DNA of 64,000 nt, from the NCBI GenBank assembly GCA_902493145.1, contig CABUOA010000003.1:1-64000 (forward strand), read 5' to 3'. The notes under the pieces were generated by a model that ran no database searches, was not told where the DNA came from, and saw only the letters and a list, made by a program, of their open reading frames with translations. The DNA comes from an uncultured Collinsella sp. (lineage in GTDB: Bacteria; Actinomycetota; Coriobacteriia; Coriobacteriales; Coriobacteriaceae). Position numbers and translations under genes: made by a program. Shown here in pieces: positions 1 to 8,123 of this stretch. Within the stretch, counting starts at the first letter, position 1; each line of letters begins with the position of its first letter.

Positions 1-76
1 AGCCGCCGTCGAGCCACTTCTGCAGGATCGCCGGCTCGTTGGTCGACGGATCGTAGTTCTTGGGCATTTCTTCCAT
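1..76 (-). CDS. valS: Valyl-tRNA synthetase, N-terminal fragment
   Basis: The first 25 codons of a gene that runs off the left edge. The start MEEMPKNYDPSTNEPAILQK is the usual beginning of bacterial ValRS, which charges tRNA-Val in the cytoplasm: a Y-D-P motif followed by a helix leading to a K-W pair. The ATG at 74-76 is preceded by a GGGAGAG ribosome site. An in-frame second Met lies four codons in. No T-box leader is recognisable upstream. The assignment rests on the N-terminal motif only. Confidence 0.75.
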   Translation of the reverse strand, partial: MEEMPKNYDPSTNEPAILQKWLDGG

Positions 77-96
77 ATATCTCTCCCTGTCCCGCC

Positions 97-212
97 GGGG
101 AGGAATGTAGGCCCGATTTTCGCTCGGTCAAGTCCTGGGCTCGCTCGAAGACCACATTAAGTGGTCTTCGGCTCGTGCGGAATCTACGAAAATCGGGCCT
201 ACATTCCTCCCC
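97..212. repeat. Long palindrome with perfect 26-bp arms
   Basis: Bases 97-122 are the exact reverse complement of 187-212. Inside lies a second hairpin with 10-bp arms (146-155 and 161-170) around the loop ATTAA. It could fold into a very stable cruciform or RNA hairpin in the valS leader. The nested design looks like a miniature inverted-repeat element. No poly-T tract follows, so a simple terminator is unlikely. Confidence 0.8.
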
Positions 213-287
213 TTAGGTATCGATTACTTCAGTCTGAAGGTACTAACTAAACAACCTCACAGAATAGCACAGGCATACCTACCAATA

Positions 288-368
288 AGGGACAGGTTTA
301 TTTTGGCAGGTTTTATCAGGCAGAATGACGTTTGCCTATATAAAACCGACCAAAATAAACCTGTCCCT
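288..368. repeat. Palindromic element of the GGGACAGG family
   Basis: The left arm 288-316 pairs with the right arm 340-368 with about two mismatches. Both ends read AGGGACAGG/CCTGTCCCT. A related element with the same end sequence lies at 13418-13493. It is probably a small mobile or extragenic palindromic repeat. Confidence 0.75.
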
Positions 369-375
369 AAATGGC

Positions 376-403
376 AGGTCCCGCGGTGATTGCCGCGGGA
401 CCT
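376..403 (-). terminator. Terminator hairpin after clpX
   Basis: An 11-bp GC-rich stem (AGGTCCCGCGG with CCGCGGGACCT) starts 13 bases after the clpX stop codon. The U-rich tail is weak, so termination may be partial. Confidence 0.6.
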
Positions 404-416
404 GAATGGACGCTAT

Positions 417-1823
417 TTAGCCGTAGATACGGCGGGGCTGTTCGGTGCCCTTTACGGCGGCTTCGGTCACGATGACCTTGGTGACGCCCTCCTCGCTGGG
501 GAGGTCGAACATCGTCTGCTGAAGCACGTCCTCGCAGATGGAACGCAGGCCGCGGGCGCCGGTCTTGCGGGCGAGCGCCATACGGGCGATCTCGTGAAGG
601 GCCGCGGCCTCAAACTCAAGCTCAACGTCCTCGAGCTGGAACATCTTGCGGTACTGACGCACCACGGCGTTCTTGGGCTCGGTCAGAATCGACACCAGGT
701 CGTCCTCGTCGAGCGCCTGCGTCTGGGTGACAACGGGCGTACGGCCCACGAACTCGGGGATCATGCCGAATGCATTGAGGTCCTGCGGGAGTACCTGGCG
801 CAGCAGGTCGTTCTCGTCGACCGAGGTGGGGCCGGCGATCTCGGAGTTAAAGCCCACGCCCTTGTTGCCAACGCGATCGGCGATGATCTTATCCAGACCC
901 ACAAAGGCACCGCCGCAGATAAACAGGATGTTGGTCGTGTCGATCTGCAACAGTTCCTGCTGGGGATGCTTGCGGCCGCCGGTGGGCGGAACGCTTGCCA
1001 CCGTGCCCTCAAGAATCTTAAGCAGCGCCTGCTGAACGCCCTCGCCCGAGACATCGCGGGTAATGGAGAGGTTCTCGGCCTTGCGGGCGATCTTGTCAAT
1101 CTCATCCACGTAGATAATGCCCACCTGAGCGCGCTCAATGTCGCCATCGGCAGCATTGATGAGCTTGAGAAGGATGTTCTCCACGTCCTCGCCCACATAG
1201 CCGGCCTCGGTGAGCGCAGTGGCGTCGGCGATGGCAAACGGCACCTCGAGGATGCGCGCGAGCGTCTGGGCCAACAGGGTCTTGCCGGTACCGGTGGGGC
1301 CGAGCAGCAGGATGTTGGACTTGGCGAGCTCTACCTCGTCCATATCGTCGTCGAACTGCGAGCCCATGCCGTCGTCAAAGGCAGACACCGCGGCGCCACC
1401 CTCGATCACGCGGCGATAGTGGTTGTACACGGCCACCGACATGGCGCGCTTGGCGTCCTCCTGACCCATAACATAGGCCGAAAGCTCGTCATAGATCTCG
1501 TGCGGCGTCGGCACGTGCGTGATGACCTGACGGTCGTCCTCGAGCTCAAAGCCCTCGGCCTCGGGGTCCACGGCGGACTGGGATGCAGCCTGGCCGTGGT
1601 CGTTGAGGAAGCCCGGCAGCTTGCCGTTGCGGGCAGCGTCCATAAAGTCAGAAGCCAGCGACTCCTCAAGGATCTCGGAGCAGGCGGCGACGCACTCGTC
1701 ACAGATAAAGATGTTGGTCGGACCCTTTACAAGGCGACGAACCTGGCCCTGCTCTTTTCCGCAGAAGGAGCAGCGGATGGGGTTGCCGTTCTCGTCAAAG
1801 TTGTCCTGCATGTTTCCTGCCAT
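417..1823 (-). CDS. clpX: ATP-dependent Clp protease ATP-binding subunit ClpX
   Basis: Hexameric AAA+ unfoldase that recognises tagged proteins and feeds them to ClpP in the cytosol. The 468 residues contain the N-terminal C4 zinc-binding domain (Cys18, Cys21, Cys41, Cys44), Walker A GPTGTGKT near residue 175 and Walker B YVDEID about 65 residues later, followed by the usual C-terminal small domain. It is slightly longer than the usual 410-430 residues because of acidic insertions before Walker A (around 80-100 and 145-165). It starts one base after the clpP stop codon, with an AAGGA site inside the clpP end, so the two are translationally coupled. Confidence 0.97.
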   Translation of the reverse strand: MAGNMQDNFDENGNPIRCSFCGKEQGQVRRLVKGPTNIFICDECVAACSEILEESLASDFMDAARNGKLPGFLNDHGQAASQSAVDPEAEGFELEDDRQVITHVPTPHEIYDELSAYVMGQEDAKRAMSVAVYNHYRRVIEGGAAVSAFDDGMGSQFDDDMDEVELAKSNILLLGPTGTGKTLLAQTLARILEVPFAIADATALTEAGYVGEDVENILLKLINAADGDIERAQVGIIYVDEIDKIARKAENLSITRDVSGEGVQQALLKILEGTVASVPPTGGRKHPQQELLQIDTTNILFICGGAFVGLDKIIADRVGNKGVGFNSEIAGPTSVDENDLLRQVLPQDLNAFGMIPEFVGRTPVVTQTQALDEDDLVSILTEPKNAVVRQYRKMFQLEDVELEFEAAALHEIARMALARKTGARGLRSICEDVLQQTMFDLPSEEGVTKVIVTEAAVKGTEQPRRIYG

Positions 1824-1824
1824 C

Positions 1825-2445
1825 CTAGGCGTCCTTCGCGGCGAGGTCGCGCGAGGTAACGATACGGTCGATCAGGCCGTAGTCGAGGGCCTCGGCGGCG
1901 GTCAGGTAGTTGTCGCGCTCGGTATCGGCCTGGACCTTCTCGATGGGCTGGCCCGAGGCATCGGACAAGATCTGGTTGAGCTCGCGACGGGTCTTCTTGA
2001 TCTCCTCGGCCACGATCTCGATCTCGGTCTGCTGACCCTGGGCACCGCCGCTGGGCTGGTGAATCATGACTTTGGAGTGCGGCAGGCAGAAGCGCTTGCC
2101 CTTAGCGCCGGCCGAAAGCAGCACGGCGGCCATGGACGCGGCCATACCGACGCAGATGGTGGAGACCTGCGGCTTGATGAAGTTCATCGTGTCAAGAATC
2201 GCCAGGCCAGAGTAAACCTCGCCACCGGGCGAATTGATGTAGAGCGAGATATCCTTCTCGGCATCCTGGCTCTCAAGATGCAGCAGCTGGGCAACGACCA
2301 GGTTAGCGCTGACGGAGTTGATCTCCTCGCCCAAGAAGATGATGCGGTCGTTGAGCAGGCGCGAATAGATATCGTAGCTGCGCTCGCCGCGCGGCGTCTG
2401 CTCGATAACGTATGGCACGAGGGCGGAATCGAACTTAGCGATCAT
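1825..2445 (-). CDS. clpP: ATP-dependent Clp protease proteolytic subunit ClpP
   Basis: Serine peptidase forming the tetradecameric barrel of the ClpXP and ClpCP proteases. Catalytic Ser104 is in GMAASMA, His129 in MIHQP, and the Asp lies in the A-L-D-Y-G segment near residue 178. At 206 residues from the chosen ATG it has the family length. Upstream in-frame Mets (to 2475) exist, but this ATG has GGAG six bases before it. First gene of a clpP-clpX pair, downstream of the trigger factor gene on the same strand. Confidence 0.96.
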   Translation of the reverse strand: MIAKFDSALVPYVIEQTPRGERSYDIYSRLLNDRIIFLGEEINSVSANLVVAQLLHLESQDAEKDISLYINSPGGEVYSGLAILDTMNFIKPQVSTICVGMAASMAAVLLSAGAKGKRFCLPHSKVMIHQPSGGAQGQQTEIEIVAEEIKKTRRELNQILSDASGQPIEKVQADTERDNYLTAAEALDYGLIDRIVTSRDLAAKDA

Positions 2446-2608
2446 ACGCATCTCCATTTCTCTCTTGCGGACCAAATTGGTTCTAGATAAACGTACGGTG
2501 CCCGCATGCTATGCATTGGCTGGCACCGTACGAAGCAACCGGATAACCGGTGTATAACTTTACCCCATCACAGGCGCACGCATGCGCTCGCGGGCAAGGT
2601 GGCGAGAA

Positions 2609-3907
2609 TTACTCGGCGTCCTTGGCGGTCTCGTCGACCTCGGTCACCTTGGCGTTCTCGACCAGGTGGTCGACGGCCTTGGAGCGACGGATAGACTCAC
2701 GGACGGCAGGCATGCGGCCATCGGCGATGAACTCGGCCTTAGAAGCCTCGACGTCCTTGACGCCGGCCTTCTCGAACTCGGCGTTGATGTCGTCCTCGGT
2801 GACCTCAATCTTGAGCTCACGGGCGAGAGCGTCCAGAGCCAGGGACTCACGGGCAACGTCGTTGGCCTGCTTGTGCAGGTCGCCGATGAACTGCTCCATG
2901 GTCAGGCCGGAAGCGGGCAGCCAGGTGTCCAGGGTCATGCCGCGGGCAGCGAGGTTGGACAGGAAGTTCTGGCCAAGCTCCTCAAAGACGGACTGCTCGT
3001 AGTCGGCATCCATCTCGTCGAGCTGCAGGCGCTCGGCGAGAGCGGAGACGCAACGGTTCTCCTTCTCGGCCGGGAGGCGGGAAGCCTTGTCCTGCTCGAT
3101 CTCGATCTTGATGGCGTCGCGCATAGCGTCGATGCTGTCGAAGCCAAAGTCGGACTTGACGAGCTCGTCGGTGAGCTCGGGGGTGTTGCGGACCTTGATG
3201 CCCTTGATGGTGACCTCGACGGTGTGGGTCTCGGCCTCCTCGCCCTCCTCGGCTTCGTCGGTCCAGGTGACGGACTTGACATCGTCAACGTTGGCGCCGA
3301 TCAGGGCCTCGTTGAACTCCTTGGGGTTGCTGTCGCTACCGGCGATGAGCATACGGCCCTCGGCGGCGAAGTTGTCGGCATTCTCGACGGCCTTGAGGTC
3401 GACGGTGACGTAGTCCTCGGCCTCGACGGCGCGACCCTCGACGTCCTCGAAGGTGGCACGGTAGTTGAGGAGCATCTCGACCTGGTTGTTGATCTCGGAC
3501 TCGGTGACCTCCGCGGGAGGCATCTCGATCTCGACGGCGTCGAAGGAGGAGAGCTCAGCGGCGGGACGCAGGGAGAACTCGACGGTGTAGGTGTAGTCCT
3601 CGTGATCCTTGGCGAGGTCGAGCTCCTTGTAGTCACCGTTCTTGGTGGGGACGATGTCCAGCTCGTTGAGGACGGCGGGCTCGTTGGCGGCGATCAGGTC
3701 GTTGGTGGCCTGAGCGAGGGTAGCCTCGGCGCCAAGAGCAGAGTCGATGACCGGACGGGGAGCCTTACCGGCACGGAAGCCCGGGAAGCGGTACTTCTTG
3801 GCGGTGTCCTTGTAGGCCTTCTTGATCGCGGCGTCGACGTCGGCGGCCGGGATGGTGACCGTAGCGGTGAGCTTGGCGTCCTTGACGTCAGAAGCGGTGA
3901 TGTTCAA
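2609..3907 (-). CDS. tig: Trigger factor, ribosome-associated chaperone and prolyl isomerase
   Basis: Binds at the ribosomal exit tunnel through L23 and helps nascent chains fold. The order is an N-terminal ribosome-binding domain with the YRFPGFRAGKAPRPV signature, a peptidyl-prolyl isomerase domain (from about residue 150) and a long helical C-terminal chaperone domain ending in an acidic tail. An ATG at 3922 is in frame, but its next codons form the AGGAGG ribosome site itself. The TTG at 3907, six bases beyond that site, is therefore the likelier start and gives 432 residues, the normal length. The order tig-clpP-clpX is a common bacterial arrangement. Confidence 0.94.
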   Translation of the reverse strand: MNITASDVKDAKLTATVTIPAADVDAAIKKAYKDTAKKYRFPGFRAGKAPRPVIDSALGAEATLAQATNDLIAANEPAVLNELDIVPTKNGDYKELDLAKDHEDYTYTVEFSLRPAAELSSFDAVEIEMPPAEVTESEINNQVEMLLNYRATFEDVEGRAVEAEDYVTVDLKAVENADNFAAEGRMLIAGSDSNPKEFNEALIGANVDDVKSVTWTDEAEEGEEAETHTVEVTIKGIKVRNTPELTDELVKSDFGFDSIDAMRDAIKIEIEQDKASRLPAEKENRCVSALAERLQLDEMDADYEQSVFEELGQNFLSNLAARGMTLDTWLPASGLTMEQFIGDLHKQANDVARESLALDALARELKIEVTEDDINAEFEKAGVKDVEASKAEFIADGRMPAVRESIRRSKAVDHLVENAKVTEVDETAKDAE

Positions 3908-3998
3908 CACGTTCCTCCTCATACTGCCCAGCTTATCTGAGGTGCTGGTACCTTTATGCAACAAAGAGTCGCGACGGCCGAAGCCGACGCAGATGCGT

Positions 3999-4082
3999 TG
4001 GTGCGGGCGAAAGGACTCGAACCTTCACGGGAATCCCACCAGAACCTAAATCTGGCGCGTCTACCAATTCCGCCACGCCCGC
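3999..4082 (-). tRNA. tRNA-Leu (anticodon UAG)
   Basis: An 84-base cloverleaf with acceptor GCGGGCG/CGCCCGC, a T-arm with the GTTCGAGTCC loop, a long type II variable arm as expected for Leu, and an encoded CCA (3999-4001 on the plus strand). The anticodon loop TTTAGGT places UAG at the anticodon. Confidence 0.95.
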
Positions 4083-4222
4083 ATGAGCGCACAGACTAGG
4101 AATGATAGCAGATACGAACGACAAGCGCACGCACACGTTTTACAGGCTCACGACCTCACCACGAGTGCGAAAGGCGGGGCGAGTTGCCCCGCCCCGCCCA
4201 TTACGACTTGTTCGCTGACCCG

Positions 4223-7054
4223 CTACTCCCCCAGCAGGGCCTTCTCGGGCGTGATCGGCAGCGAGCGCACCTGGTGGCCGGTGGCGTGTGCCACGGCCGA
4301 TGCAACAGCGGCGAGCGGCGTGTTGATGACGACCTCGCCGATCGACTTGGCGCCAAACGGACCCGTCGGCTCGTAGCTCGGCTCAAAGGCCACGCGAATG
4401 CTGCCGATATCCAGGCGCGTAGGCAGCTTGTAGCTCATAAAGCTGCCGGTGCGCAGGCGACCGCGGTCGTCATGCTCGACGATCTCGTAGAGCGCGTGGC
4501 CGATGCCCTGGGCAATGCCGCCCTCGGCCTGGACGCGCGCGAGCGCCTCGTTGATCACAGTGCCGCAGTCCACGGCCGCCGCATAGTCCACAACAGTCAC
4601 CTTGCCGGTGGCCTTATCGACCTCGACCTCGGCAATGCCGGCCATAAACGGCGGAGGCGAAACGGGCAGGCAGGCAGAGGCATGCGAGGTGAGCGCGTCG
4701 CCGCCCGCGATGTTCTTGACGCACAGGTTGGCAAAGTCGCGCAGCGTGAGGTAGCGGTTCTGCTCGCGCGCGGCACGCTCGTCGGACAGGCGCACGTACT
4801 GGCCGTCGAAGACCACGTCGGCGGCGTCAACGTCCCACATCTGAGCGGCCTTGGCGCAAATCTTCTCGCGCAGCTCGGTCGCGGCGTTCTTGGCGGCAAG
4901 GCCCGTCACGTAGGTACCGGAGCTCGCGTACGAACCGGCGTCGAACGGCGACACGTCGGTGTCCACGCCGCGCACCACAATGAGCGAGCTTTCAACGCCC
5001 AACTCCTCGGCGGCAATCTGCGCCAGAATCGTGTCGACACCCATGCCGTTATCGGTGGCGCCGGTGCCGATGGTAATGAAGCCGTCCTCTTCCAGGCGCA
5101 TATCGATGCCGGCGATGTCGACATTGGAAATGCCCGAGCCCTGCATGGTGAGCGCACAGCCCAGAGCACGCACGCGGTCGCCCAGGTCGACGGCCAGCGG
5201 CTTGTCGCGCCAACCGATCATGTCCATCGCGCGCAGCAGGCAGCGGTCGAGTGCGCAGGCGTTGAGCTTTTCGTTGTAGTACTGCGGCATGATCTCGCCC
5301 TCGCGCACGATGTTCTTAAGGCGCAGGTCGGCGGGGTCCATGTGCAGCATGTCGGCGAGCTCGTTAACGGCGCTCTCCACGGCAAACTGGCCCTGGGTGG
5401 CACCGTAGCCGCGATACGCGCCGCCGCGGTTGGTATTGGTGTAGACAGCGTCCCAGCTAAAGCGGCTCGCCTTCACATGGTTGTAAATCGGCAGGCTCTT
5501 GTGGCCCGAAAGGCCGATCGTCGTGGTGGCGTGCTCGCCGTACGCTCCGGCGTTGGACAGCGTGTGCAGGTCGATGGCCGTGATGGTGCCGTCGTTCATG
5601 GCGCCCAACTTGACGGTCATCTGCATCTGGTGGCGCGAGTTGCCCGCGGTGATGGTCTCCTCGCGGGTGTAGCAGCAGTAGCTCGGACGGCCAGTCTGCT
5701 GGGTGACGAACGCCACGAAGATCTCGCAGCAGCCCGTCTGCTTGGAGCCAAAGCCGCCGCCGATGCGCGGCTTAATGACCTGCACCTGCGACTGCGGAAT
5801 GTCGAGCGACTGCGCGACCATGCGGCGCACGTGGAAGGGCACCTGCGTCGAGGTGGTCACGGAGATGCGCCCAAACGCGTCGGTCGTCGCGAAGGCGCGG
5901 AAGGTCTCCATGGGCGCGGTCTGCGTGGCCTGGCTGGTGTAGGTGCGCTCAAAGACGATGTCGCTCTGGGCGAAGGCCTCGTCCAGGTCGCCAAAATCGC
6001 TGGTACCGCTGCACACCAGGTTGCGCGGGACATCGCCGCCCTGCGGGAACATAAAGGTCACGTCGCCCTCGGGGTGGACCACGATATCGTTATCGAGTGC
6101 CTGGGTAAAGTCGAGCAGGGGCTCGAGCACCTCATAGTCGACCTTGATGAGCTTGAGCGCCTTGTCGGCAGCCTCCTCGGTCTCGGCAGCGACGATCGCC
6201 ACCTCCTCGTTTTGGTAGCGCACAAGGTTCTCGAGAATCAGGCGGTCGTAGGGACTCGGCTGCGGATAGCTCTGACCGGCGATAGTAAAGCGGCGCTTGG
6301 GCACGTCCTCGTAAGTGTAGACGCCCACAACGCCGGGCACCTTCAGGGCGCGCGACGTATCGATGGAGCGGATCTTGGCGCGGGCATAGGGGCTGCGCTT
6401 GAGTTTGACGATCAGGGCGCCGGCGGGCACCATATCGCCCGTGTAGACGGGACGGCCCTCGAGCAGCGCCTTCGAGTCCTTCTTGGGCTGCTTATGGGTG
6501 ATCTGCTTGTACGAGACACCGTCGCAGCTGGTGTCGTTGACCGGCAGCTCGGGCATCTCAAAGCCCACATGCACGCCGGACTCGTTAAGAAAGCGGACGA
6601 TGGCGCGCAGCTGGCTCTCATAGCCGCTGCAACGGCAGAGGTTGCCGGCGAGCTGGCGTGAGAGTTCCTCGCGCGTGGCGACGAGGCTCGGGTCCTCCTT
6701 GGCGGCGCGTGCAAGCGCCAGCACGTTCATGATGAGGCCGGGGGCGCAAAAACCGCACTGCTCGGCGCCTTCGGCAGCCATCGCACGGGCAAGCGCCTCG
6801 GACTCGGCTTTGAGGCCCTCGAGCGTGGTGATGGAGCGGCCCTCGATGCGCGCGGCGGGAACCGAGCAGCTCAGCACCGGGTCGCCGTCGAGCCACACCG
6901 TGCACAGGCCGCAGTTGGTGGTCTCGCAGGCGCAGCGCACCGACGCACAACCCTGCTCGCGCAACAGTGCAAAGAGCATGGTGTCGGGGGCAATCTGAAC
7001 CTTGACCTTACGGCCGTTGAGCGTAAAGGAAAGACCGATGAGTTTGGCAGCCAT
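4223..7054 (-). CDS. Molybdenum hydroxylase, fused 2Fe-2S and Moco subunit (XdhD/YgfN-like)
   Basis: A 943-residue xanthine dehydrogenase-family protein. The N-terminal 155 residues carry two [2Fe-2S] clusters: a plant ferredoxin-type site (Cys43, Cys48, Cys51, Cys63) and a CO-dehydrogenase-type site (Cys100, Cys103, Cys140, Cys142). The rest is the molybdopterin-binding domain, with the GGGFGSK loop and the catalytic Glu in GAKSIGE near the C-terminus. Fusion of the iron-sulfur and Mo domains, with a separate FAD subunit, matches the layout and length (about 950) of the XdhD/YgfN group, discussed as a selenium-dependent hydroxylase or selenate reductase. The start overlaps the stop of the FAD gene by one base. 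The substrate cannot be read from sequence; purines or other N-heterocycles are typical. The selenium genes nearby support, but do not prove, a labile selenium cofactor. Confidence 0.88.
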   Translation of the reverse strand: MAAKLIGLSFTLNGRKVKVQIAPDTMLFALLREQGCASVRCACETTNCGLCTVWLDGDPVLSCSVPAARIEGRSITTLEGLKAESEALARAMAAEGAEQCGFCAPGLIMNVLALARAAKEDPSLVATREELSRQLAGNLCRCSGYESQLRAIVRFLNESGVHVGFEMPELPVNDTSCDGVSYKQITHKQPKKDSKALLEGRPVYTGDMVPAGALIVKLKRSPYARAKIRSIDTSRALKVPGVVGVYTYEDVPKRRFTIAGQSYPQPSPYDRLILENLVRYQNEEVAIVAAETEEAADKALKLIKVDYEVLEPLLDFTQALDNDIVVHPEGDVTFMFPQGGDVPRNLVCSGTSDFGDLDEAFAQSDIVFERTYTSQATQTAPMETFRAFATTDAFGRISVTTSTQVPFHVRRMVAQSLDIPQSQVQVIKPRIGGGFGSKQTGCCEIFVAFVTQQTGRPSYCCYTREETITAGNSRHQMQMTVKLGAMNDGTITAIDLHTLSNAGAYGEHATTTIGLSGHKSLPIYNHVKASRFSWDAVYTNTNRGGAYRGYGATQGQFAVESAVNELADMLHMDPADLRLKNIVREGEIMPQYYNEKLNACALDRCLLRAMDMIGWRDKPLAVDLGDRVRALGCALTMQGSGISNVDIAGIDMRLEEDGFITIGTGATDNGMGVDTILAQIAAEELGVESSLIVVRGVDTDVSPFDAGSYASSGTYVTGLAAKNAATELREKICAKAAQMWDVDAADVVFDGQYVRLSDERAAREQNRYLTLRDFANLCVKNIAGGDALTSHASACLPVSPPPFMAGIAEVEVDKATGKVTVVDYAAAVDCGTVINEALARVQAEGGIAQGIGHALYEIVEHDDRGRLRTGSFMSYKLPTRLDIGSIRVAFEPSYEPTGPFGAKSIGEVVINTPLAAVASAVAHATGHQVRSLPITPEKALLGE

Positions 7055-7968
7055 TAGCGCACCTCGCTAGAATCGACGCCGGGCACGCGGCGGCAGGAAT
7101 ACTCGTCCGTGGCGAACTTGGGGATCTGCACGGTCTCGAGCTCGCGGGCAAGCGCGGCCGAAAGCTCGATGCCGGCGGCGCGACGCACAGCCTGGATGGC
7201 GAGCGGGGCAGAGATGCGGCGGCGGTAGTCGGCCGAGCCCCACAGGTTGGTGCCGTAGCTCAGCGAGCGCACGGATGCGGCCAGGGCGCGCAGCTCGTCC
7301 TCGGAAGGCTGCTCGCCGACAAGGCCGCACGCCTCGCCCTGCAGCAGAGTCGCGCGCAGCGGGCGGGCGCCCACGGTGACGTGCCAGGTGTTGTCCCACC
7401 AGGCGGCGGTGACGTTCAGCGAGGGGAAGTCGGTCGCGGCCTTGCGCACGGCCTCGTAGCTCGCGCGGTAATCATGCTTGACGACCACGACGTGCTCGAT
7501 CACGTCGCGCACATAGCCCATATCCACGAACTCCGCGAGCGGCACGCGACCGGCGCCCGTCAGCTCAACATAGGAATCGAGCGCGAGAAAGGCGGAGAGA
7601 ACGTCCGAGAAGCCAAAGCGGCCGTAGATGCTGCCGCCCACCGTGGCGGTGTTGCGCAGCTGCACGCCCACGATGTCGTGGACGGCGAACTCAAAGACAT
7701 TATTGACAAGCGCGTTGAGCCCGGCATGACGCTCGAGCTGGCGCAGGGTGCACATGGCACCGATGCGAAACTCGGTCTCGGTCTCCTCGATATGATCGAG
7801 TCCGCAGGCCGAAAGGTCAATCGCCGTCGCCACACGACGCGAACCCAGGCGCATCCAGATGCCGCCGCCCACAATCTTGTTGTTGCGGTTCTTCTGCAAG
7901 AGCTCATAGGCTTCGGCCGCGTTTCCAACACGGACGTAGGTACCGAACTTGAGCACGTTCTCCCCCAT
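7054..7968 (-). CDS. Molybdenum hydroxylase FAD-binding subunit
   Basis: A 304-residue FAD subunit of the CO dehydrogenase medium-chain/xanthine dehydrogenase family, passing electrons between the FeS clusters and FAD. The FAD-binding signatures are VGGGIWMRLG near residue 34 and the TVGGSIYGR loop near residue 108, where the family usually has A-T-x-G-G-N. Its TAA stop overlaps the ATG of the Mo subunit, so the two are made together. The ATG has a crowded GGAGAG site directly next to it, and a GTG five codons later is a possible alternative start. Confidence 0.88.
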   Translation of the reverse strand: MGENVLKFGTYVRVGNAAEAYELLQKNRNNKIVGGGIWMRLGSRRVATAIDLSACGLDHIEETETEFRIGAMCTLRQLERHAGLNALVNNVFEFAVHDIVGVQLRNTATVGGSIYGRFGFSDVLSAFLALDSYVELTGAGRVPLAEFVDMGYVRDVIEHVVVVKHDYRASYEAVRKAATDFPSLNVTAAWWDNTWHVTVGARPLRATLLQGEACGLVGEQPSEDELRALAASVRSLSYGTNLWGSADYRRRISAPLAIQAVRRAAGIELSAALARELETVQIPKFATDEYSCRRVPGVDSSEVR

Positions 7969-8063
7969 CTCTCCACTTGTCCAGTACCTTTAAGTGTACC
8001 AAACGAGGGGGCACAGCTCGTGTCGGGACAAAATGAACCGTTTTCCTCCGTCGCATGCGGATC

Positions 8064-8098
8064 AAAAAAGGCTCCCAGCCAAGATGACTGGGAGCCTT
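8064..8098 (-). terminator. Rho-independent terminator after gdhA
   Basis: The perfect stem AGGCTCCCAG/CTGGGAGCCT, with a short loop, is followed on the minus strand by six T residues, 26 bases past the gdhA stop. It separates gdhA from the molybdenum hydroxylase genes. Confidence 0.9.
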
Positions 8099-8123
8099 CT
8101 GCGATGCTATGTCGAGCGACAAT

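Larger units (their letters stand above)
77..416. other. Intergenic region valS-clpX with two palindromic elements
   Basis: A 340-base gap with no credible gene. It holds a perfect 26-bp inverted repeat (97-212), a GGGACAGG-type palindrome (288-368) and the clpX terminator (376-403). The valS promoter must lie here, but no clear -35/-10 pair or T-box sequence could be picked out. Confidence 0.7.

Noticed and set aside
77..300. T-box riboswitch before valS
   Set aside because: No T-box signature or antiterminator sequence is present on the minus strand; the visible structure is a perfect palindrome.
4184..6661. Plus-strand 825-codon frame across the molybdenum hydroxylase gene
   Set aside because: Antisense shadow without family motifs; the minus-strand hydroxylase is unmistakable.
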